From positions 83,592-147,591 of the forward strand of contig LAKY01000029.1 in assembly GCA_000987045.1 (NCBI GenBank): DNA of 64,000 nt, given 5' to 3'. The notes below the pieces were generated by a model. The model worked only from the letters and a program-made list of their open reading frames with translations, had not been told where the DNA came from and made no database searches. The stretch comes from Clostridiales bacterium PH28_bin88 (lineage in GTDB: Bacteria; Bacillota; PH28-bin88). A program made the position numbers and the translations under genes. Below are positions 58,573 through 64,000 of the stretch, piece by piece. Each line of letters starts with the position of its first letter. Position 1 is the first letter of the stretch.

Positions 58573-60428
58573 CTTTCGCCTCCTTGATGAATACGGGACC
58601 CCATGGCATGATGAACGGCGGTCGCCAGGAAACCGGCGCAGGTGGCGAAGGCCAGGCCCGTACGGGCGAACCCGGTATCCGGGTCCAGGGTTTCACAGGC
58701 AAAACCGTTATCCATGGGGGCTGCGGCCAGCGAATCCGTGGTCAGCTCCGGGGAACCTGCCAGCAGGGCGGCGGACATGCCCAGTACCCAGGGCCCGGGG
58801 GCGTGGGTGCACCCCGGGCCGGTGAACCGGCCTTCCTTGCCCTGGTAGGGGTTGGCCGGGGAGTGGATCCACCGGGCGGTGTTCAGGAACACCTGCTCGT
58901 CCCGCGGGCAGAAACCGTAGTACGGCAACAGCATCAGGCTCCCAGGGGGAGAGTCATACAGCTCGTAGTGCCCAATCCCGTCCACGGCCCAGGCAAACAT
59001 GGGTCCAAACGGACCCTCCGCTACTCCATGAGCCCACACCGCTTGCCGCAAGGCTTCCGCCTCCGATGCGAAGTCCCGGTGGGGCCACCACCCGCGTTCC
59101 TGGTTGATAGTGTCCAGGATGGTAAGCGCCTTCCACACCAGCACCTGGTCGTACACCAGGAAGGGGTAAGTGACGGGATCGTCGGCTGGATCTAGAAATG
59201 TCTCGTATAATCCATAAGGAGTCCGGTGGCGGTCAAGTTCCTGCAGGATGCTGTCCAGCCCCCGGCGAACGGGGTCTTCTGACAGGATGCCGGGATCTCC
59301 GCCGGCATCCAGGTACCTCCCCAGGGCGAGCACGTAGGCCGCGAGTTGATCAAGTTCAAAACCGGGGTACAGGAGGCTGCCGTTGATATACTGGCTGTGT
59401 CCCCCCGGGTGCTTCAGGTGCCGGTGGTATCCCGCCAGCAGCACATCCCTGGCCCTGGCAAGATCCACCAGCAGCAGGGCGGGAAAACTCCACAGGAAAG
59501 TGTCCCGCGCCCAAAAAGCGGCGCTGACATAGTACCGGGGGCTGCGCGAGGTGACGGGGGCGCATTCCTCGGTATCCACAGTGGTTCCCACGGAATAAAA
59601 ACAGTTGAAAAAGAGATTGCGGTTTAAAAGCCTGTCCACAGCCGGGCGGCCGCAGGTGTAAGACCGGGACTTCAGCCATGCGAGGGTATCTTCCCGCATG
59701 CGCCGCCAACCCAGCCGGCGCAGGTGGACCACGGTGGTGGCCGCCCCGTCTCCCTCCGCGTTGACGGCCGCCAGGAGGGACAGGTCAAAGGACGCACCCG
59801 GCGCAAGGGTATGCTCCCGCCGGAGGGTAAAACGGAAACCGGGAGGACTCACATCCAAATAAGCCTCAATGTCGTCGCTTCCCAGCGCCAGGGCGGCTGC
59901 CGGCAGTCCCGGCCGGCACTCCCACACCATGCTTTTTGTCCAGCCGCTGTAATAGCTCCGGCTGGCGCCGGTTACCGGCCGGGAATTGAAGACAGTCAGC
60001 CGGGTTTCCTCCCACTCACCCTCCCAGCCCAGGGAAAACTCCAGTGGATACGTTCCGGTATTAAGGAGGGACAGCCGGTAGACGAAGCCCTTAACTCCCG
60101 GTGGGGCGAAGATTTCCCCCATCAGGGTAATGTTGCCATCTTTGAACTGAAATGCGGGTACCCAGTGGTTCCGGTAGTCCCATTCCAGCATCCCGTTCAG
60201 GGTTAAAGCCGCTCCGTTCACCGCCAGGAAGGGGCGGAGGAGGGGCCGGGAAGGAGCACCCGCGAATTCCAGCAGCCCCAGAGCGCGCGTACTTAGAACA
60301 TTAACGCTTTCTATCGCTCCGTTTTCCGGCATGATGAGCGGCAAGCTCACGTATTCGTTGCCTGTCAGGTGGTAAGGCCGGTAATCTTTCACAGGCTCCG
60401 GCACGGTAAGAAATTTGGTTTTCTCCAA
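58569..60428 (-). CDS. Six-hairpin glycoside hydrolase-like protein (GH125-like)
   Basis: The protein of about 619 residues has a beta-rich N-terminal half and a C-terminal (alpha/alpha)6-type half. The latter has FWARDTFLWSFPALLLVDLA, YHRHLKHPGGHSQYINGSL, LVYDQVLVWKALTILD and WAVDGIGHYELYDSPPGSLM. The last resembles active-site regions of GH125 alpha-mannosidases and related glucoamylase-like enzymes. There is no signal peptide, so it should be cytoplasmic. TTG 60428 is preferred because GGAGGG precedes it; the track start lies eight codons upstream. Confidence 0.72.
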   Translation of the reverse strand: MEKTKFLTVPEPVKDYRPYHLTGNEYVSLPLIMPENGAIESVNVLSTRALGLLEFAGAPSRPLLRPFLAVNGAALTLNGMLEWDYRNHWVPAFQFKDGNITLMGEIFAPPGVKGFVYRLSLLNTGTYPLEFSLGWEGEWEETRLTVFNSRPVTGASRSYYSGWTKSMVWECRPGLPAAALALGSDDIEAYLDVSPPGFRFTLRREHTLAPGASFDLSLLAAVNAEGDGAATTVVHLRRLGWRRMREDTLAWLKSRSYTCGRPAVDRLLNRNLFFNCFYSVGTTVDTEECAPVTSRSPRYYVSAAFWARDTFLWSFPALLLVDLARARDVLLAGYHRHLKHPGGHSQYINGSLLYPGFELDQLAAYVLALGRYLDAGGDPGILSEDPVRRGLDSILQELDRHRTPYGLYETFLDPADDPVTYPFLVYDQVLVWKALTILDTINQERGWWPHRDFASEAEALRQAVWAHGVAEGPFGPMFAWAVDGIGHYELYDSPPGSLMLLPYYGFCPRDEQVFLNTARWIHSPANPYQGKEGRFTGPGCTHAPGPWVLGMSAALLAGSPELTTDSLAAAPMDNGFACETLDPDTGFARTGLAFATCAGFLATAVHHAMGSRIHQGGES

Positions 60429-60771
60429 ATTAAACCCTCCCGGTGATAACAATTCGTCTAAAGTATGCTTCTTCCTGTTGCACCCGCTTATTTTTATCAG
60501 GTAATCAGAATTCAGGGTGGTAATCAGAATACAGAATGCTTCGAGACCATAACCGTTCTCTCATTCTGACTCCTGACTTCTGACTCCTGAGTTACGTTGA
60601 ATTTTAATTTCCGGAAAAGGTATTACCGGGGTTAATGTAGAAATACGCACCTGGCCGGAATTGCCGCAGGTTGCTGAAGTTTCCGGTAGTGTCGAGGCAG
60701 GAAACCGGGCGGGGATGCAGAAATACTTATAGCCCGCAAAGGTTCACGAAGCCTGGGAGGAGGGGAACGGT
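60429..60771. other. Spacer with dispersed repeat and coding relic
   Basis: The second copy of the dispersed repeat is at 60542-60597. After it, a frame at about 60615-60731 reads GITGVNVEIRTWPELPQVAE to a stop, possibly the end of a lost gene. No promoter was identified. Confidence 0.35.
60542..60597 (-). repeat. Dispersed intergenic repeat, copy 2
   Basis: Read on the minus strand: ACGTAACT, CAGGAGTCAG, AAGTCAGGAGTCAGAATG and AGAGAACGG. This matches copy 1 at 51777-51826 apart from an extra internal repeat of the GTCAG unit. Confidence 0.6.
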
Positions 60772-60924
60772 TTGAAGAAATCAGGCCTGATAGTGGTGGC
60801 TGTCCTGTGGTTGGCGCTGGGAGCCTTTGTTACCATCGTCAACACAGCGGCAGAACACCGGGCCGCGGCTGAGGCTGGTCACGGGGAAGCGCCGGTGGCG
60901 GCGGAAAAAAGCGGTTCGCACTAA
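60772..60924 (+). CDS. Small membrane-anchored protein
   Basis: TTG 60772 follows GGGAGGAGGGG. The 50-aa frame has one hydrophobic helix (LIVVAVLWLALGAFVTIV) and a polar, alanine-rich outside tail with histidines (AEHRAAAEAGHGEAPVAAEK). Family unknown. Confidence 0.5.
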   Translation: MKKSGLIVVAVLWLALGAFVTIVNTAAEHRAAAEAGHGEAPVAAEKSGSH

Positions 60925-61019
60925 TTAAACGAATGGCCGTAAAACCCGGTAGGTTAGGAAGTTCGTATCTTTTATGGCCATAGCAAGTTTTTTTTCGCCA
61001 CTTGTTGGCTTAAAAAGAG

Positions 61020-61047
61020 TTGAAAACGGCTGGAAAAAGGTTATAAT
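61020..61047 (+). promoter_or_regulatory. SigA-type promoter of a short transcript
   Basis: TTGAAA (61020-61025) and a perfect TATAAT (61042-61047) are spaced by 16 bases. Confidence 0.7.
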
Positions 61048-61052
61048 AAAAG

Positions 61053-61176
61053 CAAAGGGAAGGTGCTTACACACCCTCCCCAGTATGGGCAGTGCGGCCC
61101 GAAGCGATCAGCTTATAGTAAGGCTATTTACGCCGGGAGGAAGGACGTTTGTTGCGGAACGCCCTTCCTCTTTTTT
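61053..61176 (+). ncRNA. Candidate small structured RNA or leader
   Basis: About 120 bases run from the promoter at 61020-61047 to a strong terminator. An early hairpin GGGAAGGTG / CACCCTCCC (about 61057-61080) is followed by GGGCAGTGCGGCCC. The terminator is AGGAAGGACGTT ... AACGCCCTTCCT followed by CTTTTTTT (about 61139-61176). No riboswitch class, 6S or SRP signature was recognised. It could be a stand-alone sRNA or an attenuator for the carboxypeptidase gene that starts 140 bases further on. Confidence 0.5.
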
Positions 61177-61315
61177 TCGCCCCGTTACCGGAACGCCGGA
61201 AGACTTCTTTTGCACTTTCTTTCTTGTGTAAGCCTCTGTGCCCTGGGTGAAAAGGGTCTGGCTGGGGAAAATAACAGGGGTCACATTTAGCTTATTCAAT
61301 TGGCAGGAGAGAGGG

Positions 61316-62422
61316 ATGGCATTGACAGGACGGAAGTTAATGGCCGTAGCACTTATAGCTGGGTGGCTGGCGGGAGGACACCCGGCACTGGCGGATCCGC
61401 CCCGGGTGAGTGCCGATGCCGCCGTTCTAATGGACGCAGAAACCGGCCAGGTGCTTTATGCGAAAAACCCCCACAAAAGGCGAGCGCCCGCCAGTACCAC
61501 CAAGATCATGACAACAATCCTGGCACTGGAGATGGCCGAACTTACGGATGTGGTGGTGGTGGACCCGCGGGCGGCGTCGGTGGAGGTCGGTTCAGACGTG
61601 GGACTCCGGGCTGGGGACCGCCTCACCCTGGAGGATCTATTAAAGGCTTCTTTAATCGGTTCAGCCAACGATGCCGCGGTGGCGGTGGCGGATCACGCCG
61701 GGGGATCCGTAGACCTGTTTGCGGACTTAATGACCCGGAAAGCCCGGATCTTGGGAGCCAGGAACACCAATTTCGTCAACCCCAACGGGTACAGTAAGAG
61801 CCAGCACTATTCCACCGCTTACGACCTGGCCCTGATTACCCGCTATGCCTTGCTCGACGAGAGGTTTTCGGAAATCGTCGGTACCAGAGAGGACCGCGTA
61901 ACCTGGCTCAACCGGGAGCATTACGCGGAGCTGGAAAATACCAACCACTTGCTGAAGACCTACGACGGGGCGGACGGGGTAAAGACCGGCACGACCAGGG
62001 CTGCCGGCGAGTGCCTGGTGGCCTCGGCCACCCGGCAGGGCCGTCGCCTGATCGCGGTAGTCCTGCGCAGCCACTCCCGCTTCGGTGAGGCCGCCAGCCT
62101 CCTGGACCACGGCTTCCAGAACTTTTACCGGTGGAGGTTGGGGGCGGGTGAACTATTTACGTTAGTTCCGGTGCAGGGTGGGGAGACCAATCACCTTAAA
62201 GTGGTGGTGGAGCGTACCGTGCAAACCACCGTCCCCCTGGAGGAACTCGGGCAGGTTGAGCAAAAAGTGACCCTGGACCGTCACCCGCCAGTACCTGTAC
62301 GGAAAGGGCAGGTATTGGGCGAAGTTGTGCTATATGTCGCTGGCAGCGAGGTGGGGCGGACTCCCCTGGTGGCGGGGGAGGAGGTAAAGCGCCGCCCCTG
62401 GTGGAAGCTGGATGAGAGGTGA
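61316..62422 (+). CDS. D-alanyl-D-alanine carboxypeptidase (DacF/PBP5-like)
   Basis: The 368-aa precursor has a signal peptide (LMAVALIAGWLAGGHPALA). Penicillin-binding motifs are RAPASTTKIMT (SxxK), SANDAAVAVAD (SxN) and DGVKTGTTRAAG (KTG), and a C-terminal beta domain follows. It trims pentapeptide stems in peptidoglycan; DacF-type enzymes act in sporulation. ATG 61316 follows GGAGAGAGGG. Confidence 0.95.
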   Translation: MALTGRKLMAVALIAGWLAGGHPALADPPRVSADAAVLMDAETGQVLYAKNPHKRRAPASTTKIMTTILALEMAELTDVVVVDPRAASVEVGSDVGLRAGDRLTLEDLLKASLIGSANDAAVAVADHAGGSVDLFADLMTRKARILGARNTNFVNPNGYSKSQHYSTAYDLALITRYALLDERFSEIVGTREDRVTWLNREHYAELENTNHLLKTYDGADGVKTGTTRAAGECLVASATRQGRRLIAVVLRSHSRFGEAASLLDHGFQNFYRWRLGAGELFTLVPVQGGETNHLKVVVERTVQTTVPLEELGQVEQKVTLDRHPPVPVRKGQVLGEVVLYVAGSEVGRTPLVAGEEVKRRPWWKLDER

Positions 62423-62435
62423 GATGTGAGAAAAA

Positions 62436-62466
62436 AAGCGGAGGATCCGTGGTGAACCCTCCGCTT
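62436..62466 (-). terminator. Terminator of the triheme cytochrome gene
   Basis: AAGCGGAGG (62436-62444) pairs with CCTCCGCTT (62458-62466). Read on the minus strand the stem is followed by TTTTTTT, so it serves the gene at 62472-63053. Confidence 0.85.
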
Positions 62467-62471
62467 AAAGT

Positions 62472-63053
62472 TTACTTGCCGCCCTCGCTGGGGGCGATCA
62501 TGTTGGGGATGGGAACTGTCTTGGGAATACCTTTCTCATTGGTTTCCACTTTTTCACCCAGCAGGTAGAAGGTTCCTCTGCCGTCCACCTCATGGCAGGT
62601 CCAGCAGTTGCCGCGGTACTTGCCCACAAAAGTCTCGCTGAACATGTGGGAGGGGTGGAGGATGGTCCGAAGGTCCAGAGGAGCGGCCTTGGCCCTGCCG
62701 TTTGGCCCGGTACCGTGACATGTCAAGCAGGCCTCTACTTTCGTGTTCTCGTCCATGGTATCGCCCGCCGGGGTCTTGGTTGGGTGCTTACCCCCTGCAG
62801 CCTCAGCCCGTTCCATGGCTTCCGCCGTCAGGGAGTAGTCTTTTTTCTCCGTCTTCACGTGGCACGCCAGGCACCCGCGACGGGGCTGAAATTGTTCTGA
62901 AGTAGGCTGCTGCTGCTGGGCCGACTTGTTCTCCTCGGGTTGCGTGGGCTGCTGGGTGCTCCTAGGAGCGGCACAGGCGGCGACAAAGGCCATAAGTAAG
63001 AGCATCGCCACGACCAACAACACCTTGTTCCTCCCCAAATTCCGGCTATTCAT
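62472..63053 (-). CDS. Triheme c-type cytochrome lipoprotein
   Basis: The 193-aa protein has a lipoprotein signal with lipobox FVAAC, a Gln-Pro-rich linker, and three heme motifs: CLACH, CLTCH and CWTCH. Additional histidines (GGKHPTKT, HPSHMF) may be axial ligands. It would be attached to the outer face of the cytoplasmic membrane and pass electrons outward, possibly to the nine-heme wall cytochrome encoded 8 kb away. The ATG follows GGAGGTGC. Confidence 0.92.
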   Translation of the reverse strand: MNSRNLGRNKVLLVVAMLLLMAFVAACAAPRSTQQPTQPEENKSAQQQQPTSEQFQPRRGCLACHVKTEKKDYSLTAEAMERAEAAGGKHPTKTPAGDTMDENTKVEACLTCHGTGPNGRAKAAPLDLRTILHPSHMFSETFVGKYRGNCWTCHEVDGRGTFYLLGEKVETNEKGIPKTVPIPNMIAPSEGGK

Positions 63054-63267
63054 CAGGATGCACCTCCTTCCATTTAGCCTTGGGGCAGTGTTATTGTTTG
63101 ATGGGCTATCCCATCATATACTTTGCTTTGCGGTAAATACTGAATTTCCCGGTCCCGAAAGTACACCGGTTGTCACTCCGGGTTTTGTCCTAAATATTTT
63201 GGCGGGCCTATCATATGCGATGGTCATCCGCAATAGACATGTACCAAAACCCTAAGGAGGGCTGCGT

Positions 63268-63684
63268 ATGGTCTGGTTCGAAATGCTGCCTGTCAGACTG
63301 TTGGTGGGGTTCCTGGGGATAGGGATGATGTATATCGGTACAGGGAAGCTGCCGGACGTAGCCGAGGTGACGGCAATGCAGACAATTGGCGAGGCGTTCA
63401 AGGCCGGGGACGTGGAATTGTTGTTTACGGGCATCACCCTGGCTACCATCGGCATGCTATTTTCCGCCACTTTTGCGGTGGCGGAGGTGGCCAGCGGTAT
63501 TTCGGAGATCGGGGAGACTCCCTGGATCTGGCTGGGGGTCCGGGCTGCCATCGTAGCAGCGGTTGCTTACTTCACGGCGCTGGTTTTCATCCGGGTGTGG
63601 CCCTGGGCCTTGGGCAGCGCTCTCCTGGTGGCGGCCATGCTTTTGTTCCTGTCGGCGATCTTTGGCAGGCGGAAGACAGCGTAA
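63268..63684 (+). CDS. Hypothetical membrane protein with four spans
   Basis: The 138-aa protein has four hydrophobic helices, including VRLLVGFLGIGMMYIGTG and LLFTGITLATIGMLFSATFA, and ends in GRRKTA. ATG follows AAGGAGGG. I do not recognise a family. A terminator follows. Confidence 0.7.
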   Translation: MVWFEMLPVRLLVGFLGIGMMYIGTGKLPDVAEVTAMQTIGEAFKAGDVELLFTGITLATIGMLFSATFAVAEVASGISEIGETPWIWLGVRAAIVAAVAYFTALVFIRVWPWALGSALLVAAMLLFLSAIFGRRKTA

Positions 63685-63687
63685 CCT

Positions 63688-63710
63688 GGGGCACTAAGGG
63701 GCCCCTTTTT
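63688..63710 (+). terminator. Rho-independent terminator
   Basis: GGGGC (63688-63692) pairs with GCCCC (63701-63705), followed by TTTTT. Confidence 0.65.
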
Positions 63711-63766
63711 GTTGTAAAAAAAGACCGGATCCGGGCAATGCCGGAGCCGGTGCACACGCATATCGG

Positions 63767-64000
63767 TTATATATTCCCCGCATTCCAGGCTCTCAGCGCG
63801 TGGCGCAGTACCTTTCCGCTGCGGGTCTTCGGCAGCCGGTCCCATACCGTAATTTCCCGGGGAACCAGCCGGTCGGACAGGTTGAACCTTACCCAGTCCT
63901 TCAGCTCCTGCTCAAGTTGATCCGACCAGAAATACTCGTCCTTCAGGGAAATAAATGCTTTGTCTTCCAGCACACCCGCCTCTTCAACCGCCGGGTGCTG
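63767..64000 (-). CDS. Acyl-CoA synthetase / AMP-forming ligase, C-terminal part
   Basis: The frame enters from the right window edge (HPAVEEAGV) and ends at 63767. It contains LSDRLVPREITVWDRLPKTR and SGKVLRHALRAW, the C-terminal domain of acetyl-CoA-synthetase-like enzymes. The catalytic lysine is the one in RSGKVLR. The position of the preceding A8 hinge lies outside the window. Confidence 0.88.
   Translation of the reverse strand, partial: QHPAVEEAGVLEDKAFISLKDEYFWSDQLEQELKDWVRFNLSDRLVPREITVWDRLPKTRSGKVLRHALRAWNAGNI

Noticed and set aside
1-64000. Selenoprotein gene with in-frame TGA
   Set aside because: Despite selA, selB and selC, no frame interrupted by TGA with convincing homology on both sides and a following SECIS-like hairpin was found by eye.

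Overview
The window looks like chromosomal DNA of an anaerobic, spore-former-type Firmicute of the Moorella / Desulfotomaculum / Thermincola kind. This is an inference from gene content: selenocysteine machinery, multiheme c-type cytochromes in a Gram-positive setting, copper-amine-oxidase-like stalk domains, a respiratory reductive dehalogenase, sigma-54 control, strong AGGAGG ribosome binding sites and frequent GTG/TTG starts. No species call is possible from the sequence alone.

Layout. (1) 1-3.6 kb: selA-selB. (2) 3.6-17.1 kb: a junkyard of mobile and decayed DNA that separates selB from its usual partner selC (tRNA-Sec, 11673-11770). It holds two broken copies of one unknown gene, the stub of an integrative element (truncated serine recombinase, RhuM, macro-domain and vWA genes), an IS66-like transposon carrying a DruA-family (DUF4338) gene with visible 8-bp target duplications, relics of an iron-only-type nitrogenase locus, an integrase fragment beside selC, three toxin-antitoxin or Fic-type modules and another IS. 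(3) 17.97-29.1 kb: a coherent organohalide-respiration island with a small membrane protein, a Gx-family membrane protein, reductive dehalogenase rdhA, anchor rdhB, ApbE flavin transferase, NusG-domain-II protein, a substrate-binding protein / histidine kinase / NtrC-type regulator cascade, a textbook sigma-54 promoter, a CprK/RdhK-like regulator, a flavoprotein-ferredoxin RdhC and TatA. (4) 29.1-33.4 kb: second mobile or decayed zone (IS630 relic, RelE/Phd pair, lysA fragment, ISL3 element, structured spacer, small cysteine-rich proteins). (5) 33.6-64 kb: mostly core genome. It contains a 1053-aa FAD/Fe-S oxidoreductase with a Met-Pro-rich tail, a surface glucosaminidase, a preQ1-riboswitch operon (yhhQ-queF-DUF188-thioesterase), a DEAD-box helicase, nitroreductase, ZIP transporter, cis-prenyltransferase, glucan phosphorylase, an Lrp-like regulator with UbiX, a LuxR-type two-component system, a nine-heme cytochrome, a base-excision repair enzyme, an ArsR regulator, an operon of a glycoside hydrolase-like protein with two CN-hydrolases (one lacking its catalytic triad), a D,D-carboxypeptidase preceded by a possible small RNA, a triheme lipoprotein cytochrome, and the end of an acyl-CoA synthetase.

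How the parts fit. In region 3, ApbE would attach FMN to the RdhC FMN domain, TatA would help export the twin-arginine RdhA precursor, RdhB would hold RdhA at the membrane, and the binding-protein/kinase/NtrC cascade would fire the sigma-54 promoter in front of rdhK-rdhC-tatA, with RdhK giving a second tier of control. The best leads are this island and its two-tier regulation, the DruA-carrying IS66-like transposon, the nitrogenase relics next to selC, the dead/live CN-hydrolase pair, and the promoter-terminator unit at 61 kb.
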